A stretch of 64,000 bases of DNA from Rhynchopus sp. YZ270_cl-10 (GCA_964035575.1 OZ037876.1:558001-622000), one strand, 5' to 3'. Counted from the first letter of the stretch, positions 21,716 through 33,573 are shown. Numbers and translations are program-made. Notes: a model not told the origin generated them from the letters alone.

Positions 21716-21764
21716 TGAAAAATTTGATTAGTGTAGACACCCTGAAGATGAACTCCACTATAAT
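21716..21764 (+). repeat. Hairpin repeat, type C
   Basis: GAAAAATTTGATTAGTGTAG, ACACCCTGAAGATGAACTC, then CACTATAA. TTAGTG pairs with CACTA. It lies about 90 bp upstream of the FYVE gene start, antisense to it. Confidence 0.65.
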
Positions 21765-22514
21765 TTGTATTTGTTTTGCGCTTACTCCAGGGTTCTGTTA
21801 ACGGAGATAGTTCTAGTGTACAGTGATACTTTGCCGTAGTGAGTAAATGGTAATAAAATGTGCACTTTTTTTTTTTTGGTTGTTGTTTATGCATTGTTGA
21901 AGGGGGTAGGGAGGAGGGAGAGAAGAGAGAGAGAGAAAGGTGGAGCGGAGGGGGGAATTTTTTTTTTATCGAAATGGAGAATAAAACAAAAAAGGAGGGG
22001 GGAACAAAATACATTATTCAGGACGACAGACGGGGAAAGTAATGGGGGAAACACAGAGGGGGGGTAGGGGAGGGCTGTTTTTTTTTAAAAAGCACGCAAA
22101 AAAAATAATTTAATAAGTTTTTTGGCAACTTGCCAATTTTTTTTTTGAGGGGGTTTTGTTTTTGAGGGTCGAACTACGTTCAGTTCAACCTAATAACCAT
22201 CTCCTGGTAATCTCCATTTAAGACCCCTTTTTTTTTATGTACCCATCTTGAGATAGGTCTGCTGCGAACAAAATGTTGCGCCCAAAAAAAGGGATGGGAA
22301 ATGCGGAGCTGCAAATCCTGAGGCAGAGAGGGAGAGATTCGCGAAAAGCTCTGATCTGGCTGTCCCCTTTTTGTTGGTTCACATTCAGGGTTAACTCTCA
22401 GGTGTCGAAAGGTCTTCTATACGTATTGATGACTACCCCCCCAGAGGGAATCTTGCGCTACATTTGTTCGTGTCATTTAATTTGTTTTTTTTTTTTTTGA
22501 AAACTTTATTGATA

Positions 22515-22790
22515 AAGGGGGGTGGGGGATAAAACAATTATCCCCCGTTTTTTCTCCCCCATTTTATTTTATTTTATCCCCCACTACAGTTATCCCCCAC
22601 TTCCCACACCGCGTTTTTGGTGTGGATTTTCCTTGGGGATGGGGATATTCAGGTGGGAAAAAAGAGAGATATTTTTTTTTATCCCCCACTACAACTATCC
22701 CCCATTTTTTGAGAAGAAAAAACTGGCGATATTTTTTATTTTATCCGCCATTCTACAGTTATCCCCCACTACAATTATCCCTCCCCCCCC
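22515..22790. repeat. Minisatellite of TATCCCCCACTACA units
   Basis: At least seven imperfect copies of TTATCCCCC(A/C)-type words, several as TTATCCCCCACTACAGTTAT, separated by T-rich spacers. It begins with an inverted GGGGGATAAAACAATTATCC palindrome. Confidence 0.7.
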
Positions 22791-22792
22791 TT

Positions 22793-22856
22793 TAAATTGT
22801 TTGGAGTAGTGTAGTTGCCTCGGTAGTGTTGCCACAGTAGTGCAAATCTCCACTGT
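22793..22856 (+). repeat. 60-bp dispersed repeat (type I), copy 2
   Basis: AATTGTTTGGAGTAGTGTAG to AAATCTCCACTG, matching 3966-4025. Confidence 0.65.
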
Positions 22857-24100
22857 CCAAAAAAGTTCACTCACGAGAAGACCTCTGATCTCGGGGTTTT
22901 TTTTACCATTCCTTTTAGGGAAACGGATCATGTACGGTCCTGGAAGCTCCAAGAAAATGGAGTCGGCGGGCTTAATAGGAAGTTGCCTTTTCCTAAACAT
23001 GCACACAGCAACTGGAAAAAAGGGGAGGTGTCGTCACTCACCTATATTGAAATACCATTGCTTACCAATGGTACACTCCAATGTTGTTGCCCCCTCCCGT
23101 TTTTTTTCCCACTCAGTAATCCACTATTTTTTAAATTTTTTTTTTTTGGATATTAGTATCAGCTTTTTTTTGGGGGAGAGAAGAGAGGGGGTGGGAAGGG
23201 AGGAGAACATAACATACCGGAACAATCCAATTTAGAATAACACTATGGAAAGCCAAAAAGCCCCATTATATTTTTTTTTCTTTTGCCAATTAAAATTGAC
23301 CGGAAAAAAGTCTAAAAAAAATCCCCCTATTTTTCTATCCTTTTTGGTAGAAAAACTAGGAGGGGGTACCATCATTCTGTAAGAAAAGAAAGAAAAAAAA
23401 AGGGGGTTGAACTGCAAAAGGACCCACCATACACAGTAACTAAATAAAGTAACCTAATCCCTCCTTTTTTCGGGGAAAGGGAAAAAAAAACCTATAGGGA
23501 GGTAAACTACAAGAAAAACCCTTATTACCTATGCTTCCCTTCCCTCCGTTTCAATTAGACTATTTGGATTCGTTCAAATTACCACACAAAAAGAATAAAT
23601 GGAGCGTGGACAAAAAGTCTTTTTTTTTTTCCAACCAATCTGTAATGTGCAAACGCCTCGTTGGATGCATGCACCTACCGAAAGAATGTCCTCCTCCTCC
23701 CCCCCCGACCTGAGCCAGCACCATTTCCAGGGTAGAGTACTGTGGAATTTAGAGAGCGCTTAACATAGCTCCGTCGGGGGGCAAATGAGTATTGTGTCGA
23801 CAGATCGCCCCAAGTACCGTGTTTTGTAAATATGGACCAGAAAAATTGGTCTAAAAAAAATATCCCAAAAGGTCCATAATTTTTCAAAACATGGTATTTA
23901 CCTCAGTGGAGCCTTGGGTCTGTTCTCTCAATGTTGTCCGAAGCATTTTTTTGTACGAAAAGGTATAGACGTAGTTCCCTCCTCAACCCTTACCTTTTTT
24001 TAGAAAAAAAAATAAAACCTATTTCATACACTTTCCATTCAAGAAAGTACACAAAAAAAGGACGTTAAAAAAACGATATATCACGTCTTTTTCAAAGAAA

Positions 24101-24139
24101 ATTGATGATCTCAAGCCTCTCTTTTTGCTTAGCCACCTT
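24101..24139 (+). repeat. Hairpin repeat, type A
   Basis: AAATTGATGATCTCAAGC, loop CTCTCTTTTT, then GCTTAGCCACCTTG. AAGC/GCTT pair. Confidence 0.6.
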
Positions 24140-25265
24140 GAAAAAGGTTGGTCATGAAAACTACGTCTATATTTAAAAAAAAGGGGGGGGGGGGGGGGGG
24201 TCGATGGTTAGCTTTGCATCATGGTGTATTTTATCCTATAAAAATACCATTAGAGCACGGCTGTAATTATTGAGGGTAAAATAAAAATGACACCAGAATG
24301 CAGAACACAGATGCCGTTGGGGGTTTTGAAAAGAAGTTGTAAAGATATAAAACATGTGTCAGACGAGGATGTGTTTTGTTGCATTTGTGTTTAGACCATG
24401 AGGGGGGGGGTATGCGTCTTAGATACATACACTTCGTTTTGACCTAGACAGCATTAACATGTTTAATTTTTGAAAAAAAACTGAGATTAGAAAAAAATAA
24501 CAGTTTTGTGAGATGATTCTCAGCTTTGTTGCGCGTAAGTCATCTGAGAGGTTAAGAAAAACGGCGTTGAGTTTGAATAAAGACTTATACAAAGCTTTTT
24601 TTTTTAGACTTCTCTCTTCTCCGCCGTCCCACTGTGAGTCCACCACTAATTGAAAATACGCAAGGTATTGCCACTTCAATTGCGATCTTTAAAAAAAAAG
24701 CTTTCCGTTAAAAGAAAATCAAAAAGGTGAGGTGAATGGGAACACAATTCTTTAAGGGGCGGGTGTAGAGTGTAGGAAGGTACGAGAGAGAGATAAAAAG
24801 GACGGGAAGGGAGCATGCAACCCTCACCTTTCGTCACATTTTTTTTTGAGAAAAAAAAATCGATAGCGTACACCATGGCCTCGTAATGACGTTACGCGCG
24901 TCATGACGTCGTAATTACGAGAGCCTTGTTTGACAACGTCATGACGTATAGCCACGGTATAAAAAAACGTTTCCTGTGTGATCTCCACAGACGTCACCTA
25001 ACCTACGTCTCGTTTTTTTTTTTTGGCTATACAGTCAGTCATCCAAGTATATTGAGGGTCAAAATTACTTCTAAATACACGACAAATTTTTTAGGACGAC
25101 TGTCATAATATGTTCAGGCTTTATCCCTGCGTTTGAGTGTGGTCCAGGCTTTAAAGTAAGAGCTTAGGACCATATTCTCTCAACAGGCATATCTTTTTTT
25201 TTTTGAAACTGGTTCGCAAAAAATAAAATAAAATACTGAAGATAGGGAAAGAGCACAAAAAAAAT

Positions 25266-25304
25266 TTTAAGATGAACCCAAGCCTCTCATGCTCAGTCAT
25301 CTCA
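25266..25304 (+). repeat. Hairpin repeat, type A
   Basis: TTAAGATGAACCC, AAGC, loop CTCTCAT, GCTCAGTCATCTCAG. It ends 30 bp before the large TIR element. Confidence 0.6.
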
Positions 25305-25440
25305 GAATAGCTATCTAAACAATTCTTCCTTTTGTGGTGTGTTCCGGGGTATCGAAAAATACAAATTTTCATTTCAATTCACAACTCTTCACAACTATTC
25401 ACAACTATTCACAACTCTTCACAAATTTTCACAAAAACGT

Positions 25441-25541
25441 GTATGTGAAGAGTTGTGAAGAGTTGTGAAAAGTTGTGAAGAGTTGTGAAGAGTTGTGAAG
25501 AGTTGTGAAGAGTTGTGAAGAGTTGTGAAGAGTTGTGAAGT
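25441..25541. repeat. AGTTGTGAAG tandem array
   Basis: About ten head-to-tail copies of a 10-bp unit. The complementary unit ACAACTCTTC runs at 25378-25430 and again at 28262-28395 near the other end of the element. Confidence 0.85.
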
Positions 25542-25775
25542 TGGCGAAGTCTGGGTGGTGCCTGGGCACCCAGGTACCCAGGTAGGTACAGGACACCTTT
25601 TGGAGGACGTTGGTTGGCAACACAGGAGGTTCTATGTGCAAAAAGTGCCTAAAATGGTGCGGCTGACGGGACGATTTGGACCCTTTTGGGCCATTCTTGG
25701 GCCATGTGTTTTTAGGTGTGTTTTTTTTTCAACTTTTTGACTTGGATTGCATTTTTGGGATCCCCGTGCAGTGGT

Positions 25776-26455
25776 CATACTTGGACCGCCCGAAAAAAAT
25801 TTCGGGCGAATTCGGGCGGATTTTTCGGGCGCGGGTCCCGAGCGCCCGAAATGTGCCCGAAATATATTTCGGGCGTTTTAAAGGGAATTTATACGTAATT
25901 CGGGCGAATTCGGGCGCACAATCGGTGCACTGGAGTATCTTATGTGTGCTGGGAAGCATGCCACCAGTGTAAAAATTTTACGCTTTATTTGAAAGATTGG
26001 CACAAAATTTGTTCAAAGAAAAAAACAAAAAGTCCGAAACACCCCGAGAATGGGTCAGAACCACCCTGTGACCCGACAATTCACAAAAATTCACCTTGAA
26101 ATACGAAAAAATGGTGAAACCCCGGTTCATAGTGTGTTTTGGGTGGGAATAAGCACATGATAGTCAGAAAACCCGTGTTTGGTGGTGATTCCCAAAGTGC
26201 ACTCAGGTGTACAAAAGTTTTCGATTCTTGCTTATTTTGACAGATTTGACATCAAATATTTCCAAATATAAAAAGTTTTTTGCAAAAATGAATAGAAACC
26301 TACCTAGTCGGTTTTCACTAAGGAAAAAGCGCCCGAATCCGCCCGAAATCTGCATTTCGGGCGTTTTCGGGCAAATTCGGGCGCACAAAATCGCCCGAAA
26401 TCCGCCCCTAATCCGCCCGAAATGCCCGAAATATATTTCGGGCGGTCCAAGTATG
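25776..26455. mobile_element. Nested 680-bp TIR element with 6-bp target duplication
   Basis: The ends CATACTTGGACCGCCCGAAA and TTTCGGGCGGTCCAAGTATG are 20-bp perfect inverted repeats. AGTGGT flanks both sides (25770-25775 and 26456-26461), a 6-bp target duplication. The subterminal regions repeat the word TTCGGGCG many times in both orientations. There is no coding capacity. It interrupts the 3.2-kb element, so it is younger. Both the CA start and the 6-bp duplication are shared with the element at 37855. Confidence 0.8.
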
Positions 26456-26897
26456 AGTGGTGGGGCCGACGTTGAAAATTGGACAATTTTATGACCTCTT
26501 AAATTTCGGAAAATATGAGCCCGGTCACTAATAGGCGGCCCATTTCGGTCAAAAATTGTCCCCAAAATCCGGAGTGTATTATTGACCTTTGTGGGCGACG
26601 AGACTGTCCTGTGTGAGGTTAACCTACAGGTTAATTCCATTATGGCGGTGGTTGTTTTGCATCTCTCACACATTATGGATCGACGCACTGGTGAGTCCTT
26701 GGCGGTTACTTCGTCTCCTTTCGTCTTATCCGCCTTTTTGGTGGGGATTATTAACACCGTTTTTAGAAATTTTGTGCGAGTTAGGAAAAAATATGAGAGT
26801 ACCACAGATACTCCAAAGTTAAAAATTCTTGCTTTAATGGAATTTTTGGGCCTCAAACTCGGACATCGGAAATCCATAGGGTCCCCCCTATGGTTTT

Positions 26898-27680
26898 TAC
26901 ACAGTACACAGTACACAGTACACAGTACACAGTACACAGTACACAGTACACAGTACACAGTACACAGTACACAGTACACAGTACACAGTACACAGTACAC
27001 AGTACACAGTACACAGTACACAGTACACAGTACACAGTACACAGTACACAGTACACAGTACACAGTACACAGTACACAGTACACAGTACACAGTACACAG
27101 TACACAGTACACAGTACACAGTACACAGTACACAGTACACAGTACACAGTACACAGTACACAGTACACAGTACACAGTACACAGTACACAGTACACAGTA
27201 CACAGTACACAGTACACAGTACACAGTACACAGTACACAGTACACAGTACACAGTACACAGTACACAGTACACAGTACACAGTACACAGTACACAGTACA
27301 CAGTACACAGTACACAGTACACAGTACACAGTACACAGTACACAGTACACAGTACACAGTACACAGTACACAGTACACAGTACACAGTACACAGTACACA
27401 GTACACAGTACACAGTACACAGTACACAGTACACAGTACACAGTACACAGTACACAGTACACAGTACACAGTACACAGTACACAGTACACAGTACACAGT
27501 ACACAGTACAGAGTACAGAGTACAGAGTACAGAGTACAGAGTACAGAGTACAGTACAGTACAGTACAGTACAGTACAGTACAGTACAGTACAGTACAGTA
27601 CAGTACAGTACAGTACAGTACAGTACAGTACAGTACAGTACAGTACAGTACAGTACAGTACAGTACAGTACAGTACAGTG
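26898..27680. repeat. Three-phase satellite: GTACACA, then GTACAGA, then GTACA
   Basis: About 87 copies of the 7-bp GTACACA unit (26898-27506) pass into six GTACAGA copies (to about 27551) and then about 26 copies of the 5-bp GTACA unit (to 27680). Each step keeps GTACA. All forward and reverse frames are open, giving spurious proteins of VYCVLCT and YTVHSTQ type. Confidence 0.95.
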
Positions 27681-28723
27681 CAGTAGTCCTGTCGGGTGGT
27701 GTACCATTTTTTCCCCAGAGCAACTTAGGTGTAATTGTGGTTAATTGTGTGTACGTGTGTTTGATAACTAGTGGGGGTAATTCTTGCTCAGAATATGGCC
27801 CCGACGTGTACGTGTGTGTACTTGTGCTGAAAGTGTGCTGAAATTGTGCCTAATATAGGCACAGTTCAGGTGAGTATGGTGCTAGTTGCGCCCAGCTGTG
27901 TTTTGAGTAAAACGGTACAAAAAACAGGGAAACAAGTGGTAGTGCCACTGGTACAAAACTTTTCTAGCGAAGCCACGGTACGCAACATTTCGGGTAGAGC
28001 TGTGGGCTACCGCTAGTAATTTTTAGCTGCGTCGCAGGCGCACGGTACGCTACTTTCTTGAGAGTTGTGAACATGTTGAAAAAAAAAAAGGCAACAAACG
28101 AACACGCCGCGGACTTCCGTCGTCCTCCTCCGCACAGGGGGTGGGGTGGTACGGCCAGCTTGACTCACAGACCCACGCTAGCTAGCCCTCTGCACAGCAC
28201 ACTTTACCTGACCAGTCCTGCAAAAACCCTGGAAAAAAACACCCCCCTTTTTTTCCCTCCAATTCACAACTCTTCACAACTGTTCACAACTCTTCACAAA
28301 TCTTCACAACATCTGTGTTTTTTTCATCCAAATTTTCATTTCAATTCACAACTCTTCACAACTATTCACAACTATTCACAACTCTTCACAATTCTTCACA
28401 AAAAAATGGCCAAAAATTATGTTGTGAAAACTTGTGAAAACTTGTGAAGATTGGTGAAGATTGGTGAAAATTTGTATTTTCCGATACCCCGGAACACACC
28501 ATTTTGTGATAATTTATTTCTTTTTTTTTTTGAAGAAAAGAAGCCCGCTCTCCTGAATGGTTTGGAACCGGTCGGCGCTCTCAAAAAAAAAAAAAAAAAA
28601 ATATTTTCACATTGACACAAACTAAAAAAAAAACAAAATAATAATCCTGCAGAAACATTCCCTCTGTACACATAACACACGCGCGCTTTGTAAACTACAT
28701 CTCTATTGGAAAAAAAAAAACAA

Positions 28724-28765
28724 AAGTTTATAAGATGAGACTAAACCTTACGTGATTAGTCACCC
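28724..28765 (+). repeat. Hairpin repeat, type A
   Basis: AAAGTTTATAAGATGAGA, CTAAAC, loop CTTACGT, GATTAGTCACCC. CTAA/TTAG pair. Confidence 0.65.
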
Positions 28766-30252
28766 AAAAAAAAAAAGTTTTTCTGATACTCAATGGGGGT
28801 GTTTGTTGTGTCGACTAATCACCTAAGTACCCACCTTAGTGCAGTGGTTGCACACGTAAACACGCACATGCACTTTGGTGCATACGCATATGCACTGTAT
28901 ATGCATTCATCACTACCTCAGTCAGGGGTCGGGGGGGAACTATGGTCTGTCCTCAATGTAGGCCGAAGCCTTTGTACTACGGAAGGTATAGACGCAGTTT
29001 GGTATCCCCCTTTTTTTTGTACTACAAGAGTCTAGAAACTGAACCCCCCCTCCGGGAGGAGAGAAAGAACAGTAAATTGGGTTGAATCTTCGTTTTTTTA
29101 TGGGGGGGATAAAACCCCTTTTGGTATTTGTTTTGAGGGCAACGTGTTCAGCACTTTGGTCCCTCCAGGAGGGGATGGGTGCATACATAGAATCGTGCCT
29201 AGGGTCGCGGAATATAGAACACTCAAATAGAAGAAAAAGCACAGACCCACAAAAAAAAATCTGAGAAAAATAAGAAAAATAAGAAAAGATGGTAAGAATC
29301 TAAGTCGCTCTTAGTTACAAAAGAAAAAAAAATGGTTGAATTATAGACAGTCTCCTGCCACTGCTTTTTGAAAAGGGGAGGGGGGTTTTTTTTTATAAAT
29401 AAATTACTTCTTACTAGCCGTGATGGCTCGTGTTGTTCTGTGGGCTAGACGGGTCTTGCGATCCGACTGGTTTTATGAAAAGTTTTAATATGCCACTCAC
29501 TGTTTACAAAAATAGAAGAAAAAAAAAAGGAAAGCGCTGCAGCTGTACTCGTCGTATGAGAGGTATTGTTGAATGGGTAATATCACTTAACAAAAGGGGG
29601 AACGCTTGTTGTCCTGAAGGGACCCTTCGTGGCCGGCAAGCAGGAGCGAGCAACTTCATAAAAAACAACAACGCAAACCGACATCATTAAAAAAAAAAAT
29701 GTTTTATCGTCAGATGGACCCACTCACTGTGCTTAGCCATTAAAAGGATAAAGGGGGTTTGCATACTTTGTAATATAAGCAGGTACACACAAAAAAACAC
29801 TCCGGAGTTTGAATTTAACCTGAAAGACCATTTAGCGAATAGTATGCGTGGAACCCTCTCTCCTAAGGCATTCACATTGGTGGGTTTGCAGCCCAAACGG
29901 TGATTGAGCTAATTGAGGGAAGTATGCTAAGTGGTGAATAACACCTTTTTTTTGTGTCGACAATCACCTAAGAACCCGCTTGGGGAACCTAGGGGGTACT
30001 CAATGTTAATCGAAGCCTTTGTACTACGGAAGGTTTTTTTTTGTTGTGCCTTTTCAAAAAGACACCGTATACCCGACACATCATCTGCTATCATTTCCAC
30101 ATGAAACCCTCTCATTTCTCTTGACAGCCGAGAAACACAATCCGTCAAAGTCCGCAGAGTGAAGTCGATACGAGATGCTGACAGGATAAAGGTGACCAGG
30201 AAAAGTAAATTAAGATGAAAGCTTCCTTGAAAAATACTTTTTCTTTTCTTTA

Positions 30253-30307
30253 AAAAATTGATGACGTGTAGACACCTCGCTTTTTTCTCGTGTGAACTCC
30301 ACGCAAT
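30253..30307 (+). repeat. Hairpin repeat, type D
   Basis: AAAAATTGATGACGTGTAG, ACACCTCGC, a T run, CTCGTGTGAACTCCACGC. GCGTG-type and CACGC arms pair. It is almost identical to 36380-36434. Confidence 0.65.
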
Positions 30308-31083
30308 TTCTTTTTTCTTCGAAGGACCACGGCTGTGTAGAACACGTCACCATTAGTTAAGTGAAACCGATCGGCTAAATCACTCGTTAAAAAAAAAAAA
30401 ATTGGTGTGGGGAAATGGGTGGGTACACGCGGGGGGAGCAAAACAGGGGCGGCTCTGACCAGTGGTGTGTGGTCAAATACCAGCCCACAGATGCATGTAG
30501 GATGTTATATTCGTTCAAACAAACTGCCTCCCCCCCCTTTAGTATTTGTGAGCACGCATCATTTTCTATCGTTTTTTTTTTTTTCTTTTCCTTTTTCCTC
30601 ACACAAGAGAGAAGAGAGATACCAAAAGGGATGGGTTTATGGGTTGGATTAGACGAGAACAAAAATTGAAGAAAAAAAAAAAAAAAAAAAAAGTGGATGT
30701 AACTGAAGGGAAACTCAATATGTGTTTAATACACACATACACACAGAAGCACTCTGCAAAAAAAAAAAAAAAAAGAGGGGAAAAAAAAAAATAGGGTGGG
30801 TTTGAAAAAAATAAACTAATAAAAGTGATGACAGGCCACAGCCAGCATCGCTGTTTTTATTGTTCGTTCCTAGAAGGATTCCTTTTTTTTTTGACATCCG
30901 TCATTCCGAATGTTTTTGAGGGGGGAGATGGGGGGGTTTTTTTTTTTGAAACATTGGTTTTAGTGGAGACACCAACTGAGGTATTTCGCAACGTTTGTTG
31001 GAATATTGACATCCCCCATCAAGGTGGGGTTTTGCGTGCAGTATCACCTGAAACAGGTGTTCTTAAGTTTTTTTCTTCTTCTT

Positions 31084-31135
31084 CAAAAACTTGGTTGTAT
31101 TAGTGTAGCCACCCTAGAGTGTGCTCCACTATATC
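31084..31135 (+). repeat. Hairpin repeat, type C
   Basis: CAAAAACTTGGTTGTATTAG, TGTAGCCACCCTAGAGTG, TGCTCCACTATA. Confidence 0.65.
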
Positions 31136-31332
31136 TTTTTTTCTTTGATATACTCTTGGTGCAGTGTAGCAGACAGTCTTCACTACCAACCGTATTTTTT
31201 TTTAGTTTTGCGATGTGACACCCCAAAAACTCGACTGGGTTTTTTATGTACAAAAAAAAAATGGTAGTTGTTGATGCAGACACCTCCGGATGAAAGCACA
31301 AAAAACAAAGAAAAAAGAAAAAATATAAAAGA

Positions 31333-31376
31333 AAAATTTGGAAGATGATCCCAAGCCTTGTGCTTAGTCACCTTAT
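31333..31376 (+). repeat. Hairpin repeat, type A
   Basis: AAATTTGGAAGATGATCC, CAAGCCTTGTGCTTAG, TCACCTTAT. Confidence 0.65.
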
Positions 31377-31440
31377 TTGGAAAAAAAAAAAGTGGCGGTA
31401 AAAGTGAGGCAATGAAAGCTTTTTGTTTTTTATGTTTTTT

Positions 31441-31493
31441 TGAAAACTTGGTATTGTTTTAGTGTAGACACCCGAAGATGAACTCCACTATGC
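31441..31493 (+). repeat. Hairpin repeat, type C
   Basis: TGAAAACTTGGTATTG, TTTTAGTGTAGACACCCG, AAGATGAACTCCACTATG. It lies only about 310 bp from the preceding type C copy and the two differ mainly in the loop. Confidence 0.65.
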
Positions 31494-31825
31494 TACAGAG
31501 TCTTTTTTTTTTTTTTTGGCTTCACCATGCGACCCCCGCCGATAGAGTTCCTACTAAAATATAAAAGAAAACATAGAGTGGGGAAAATACGAAGGAAACT
31601 TTTTTTATGGGACCAAAAAAAAAATACCCCCTTCAGGAATCGCACTAGTGTTGTGTGTTTTCTCTCTCTCTCTCTCTTCTTTATTTTTTCCCCCTCCACG
31701 AAATATAATTGGAGTGGTTCATCACCTTATTGTATTTTTTTTTAAATAGAATCATGAAATATTTTTGCTTTTTTTTTTTGTGTCAATAATCACTTCAAAT
31801 GATTCCCCCTTTTCTTACTTTTTGT

Positions 31826-33573
31826 TTACTGCATCTCCTTCATCTCCATGTCCCCCTCTTGAAGGTTTATCGGTGACGGCATGTCCCCCGAGGTCATATT
31901 AGAATTCTGCGTTTCTGAGCTGTCGTGCGGCATAACGTTGTAGAGGCCTTGCTCGGGTGGGGTGCTCATGCTGGCGTTGCCAATCCAGTTTGCTTCTTCG
32001 GGGAGCATCTCCATGGGTGATGTGAGCGAGACGTACTCTCCTTTGCCTTGGTGCTTGACGCGCTTGGTAGGGGTGGGACGGTCCATCTCCATTTCAACAG
32101 TGTACCCCTCGGTGTCTTGGTCAGACCGTGCGGACATCAGAGTCGGGGATCCTGCCGCATCAGTCCTTGAAGTGCGTGGCGACTGCAAAATCGGGTCCGT
32201 CTGGCTCTTTCTCTTTGCCAACACAACCAGCCCGGTCATGCTAAGAAGACAACCAAGGGTGAACAGAATGGCGTCCAGGTGGCGGATCTCCCTGTACTCC
32301 TGGTAGAAGAAGAGACCGCTCAGAATGCCGGCAGCAACCCACATTGCCTGGTAGACGGGGAGCACAAAGAGCGCGTCGCGGTAGATCTGGAGGGAGACGT
32401 TCAGGTAGTGGATCTGGTTGACCAGGCAGAACGCAGTCGGCACCAGGAACACAAAGATGTACCCCACAGAGGACGCTGTCGACCCATCCGTCTCGTACAC
32501 AGCATTCCCAAGGAACTTCAGGACCGTCTTCGCAAACATGACACTCTGCGCGCCAATCGTCCCAGCATACACAGCGTGCACAGTAGGGTAGAACTGCGGG
32601 CCCCAGCTTGTCACAAAGGTGCAGTACTTCTCATTGGGGATGCCTTCCAGCTTGTCGAGGTTGTAGTGCAGCTGTTTTGTGCGTAAAGTGTGTAATAAAT
32701 ATTCTGTGCCAATATTTTTTACTGCAATACGCTCCCACTGACCACCTGGCCGTGAAGAGGAAACCTCTTTGAGGCCAAAAAAATTAACAAAACGCTCCAC
32801 ATCCAAACCTCAAAAACAATTAAAAAAAACCCCCCCAAGCAAGCCCCTTCTATTACCTTCGCAATGTCCCAATGGGTTAAAAAAATGATGTAAATTTAAC
32901 ATACCCAAACGCACTCGAGGGTGTCTTCAATGATGCCAGCGTTCACCATGGCACGCTGCTTCTTCTTGAAGCAGATGATGTGGTAGTAGAGGAACGCAAG
33001 CAGAATGGTGACCACTGTTGCGTAGAGCACAAAGAGCGGGGCGCTGAAGTAGGAGAGCAGGCAAGGGGAGCTGACGGCGTGCTCTTTACCCGCCCCGAAG
33101 AGGCAGGCGATGACCGTACCGGCTACTGCGAGGGCACAGCCGCAGAGATCGTGCTTTGTGAGCGTTTCCTTCAAGAAGAGCGGAGTAATAATGATGTTCG
33201 CCACCATCGTCGAGGCACCCAACGCAGCCACACGCGACAATGGCACAAAAGGCAGTGCAGCCATATCCATGACAGATCCCATCACCATCGCAATAATCCC
33301 AAGCCACCACTGCCACATCAAATACATATTCTTTCTCTCCTCCAATACCCGTGCCGTGTTCTTATTGTGTGCCAACTTCTGCAAATTCACGCCAAAGCAC
33401 GAAATAAACGAGGCTCCCAACACCAGCAACGTCCCCATCGCCACCAACGGGGTTGAGATGGAGGACTTCTCCTCCTGCTTGCCAGGGTCGCAGACCAGGG
33501 CGGTCACATTTAATAGGTCAAGCGAGGACGACCCTGAATCGCTACCGATACCGTTCATGCTCATCGTGCACAC
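31826..33573 (-). CDS. NIPA-family magnesium transporter, paralogue 3 (2 exons)
   Basis: Exon 32905-33573 (starting MCTMSMNGIG) and exon 31826-32671 join in phase 0 after LECVW to give 504 residues. The single intron is 233 bp, GTATGT to AAACAG. All nine NIPA segments are present: SFISCFGVNLQK, LPFVPLSRVAALGAS, NIIITPLFLKETLT, AGTVIACLFGAG, PQFYPTVHAVYAGTIGAQSV, DALFVLPVYQAMWVAAG. It is closest to paralogue 1 in the core, yet lacks both intron positions shared by paralogues 1 and 2 and has one of its own. The intron holds a 99-bp sequence (32682-32780) also found at 8298. The acidic, Met-rich tail of about 150 residues is the longest of the three. Role as a Mg2+ transporter is by family. A start at Met5 would change little. 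Confidence 0.9.
32682..32780 (+). repeat. Dispersed repeat inside the NIPA paralogue 3 intron
   Basis: It fills over 40% of the 233-bp intron, close to the acceptor, and matches the intergenic segment 8298-8394. Confidence 0.8.

Larger units (their letters stand above)
25335..28501. mobile_element. 3.2-kb TIR element carrying satellites and a nested element
   Basis: The left end TGGTGTGTTCCGGGGTATCG and the right end CGATACCCCGGAACACACCA are inverted repeats that continue as (A/G)AAAATACAAATTTTCA. A possible 5-bp duplication TTTTG flanks them (25330-25334 and 28502-28506). Inside each end are tandem ACAACTCTTC/AGTTGTGAAG units in inverted order (25380-25540 and 28260-28460). The core holds a nested 680-bp element, the GTACACA satellite and a copy of a block (GACAATTTTATGACCTCTTAAATTTCGG-like) also seen in the 36.5-kb tandem repeat. 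No transposase was recognised, so the family is unknown. Confidence 0.7.
21624..31825. other. 10-kb gene-free, repeat-dominated block
   Basis: No host gene can be supported on either strand. It contains a TATCCCCCACTACA minisatellite (22515-22790), a type I repeat (22793), an 18-G run (24183-24200), CGTAATGACGTTACG/CGTCATGACG palindromes (24880-24950), a 3.2-kb TIR element with nested element and satellites (25335-28501), many hairpin repeats of types A, C and D, and repeats beginning TGTCGACAATCACCTAAG (28806, 29956) or CAATGT...CCGAAGCCTTTGTACTA (23930, 28952, 29998). A/T homopolymers of 8-20 bases occur throughout. Confidence 0.6.

Noticed and set aside
26203-27841. Long open frames on both strands (506 and 419 codons) with VYCVLCT and YTVHSTQ repeats
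   Set aside because: They are translations of the GTACACA/GTACA satellite and stay open on both strands at once; no flanking domain.
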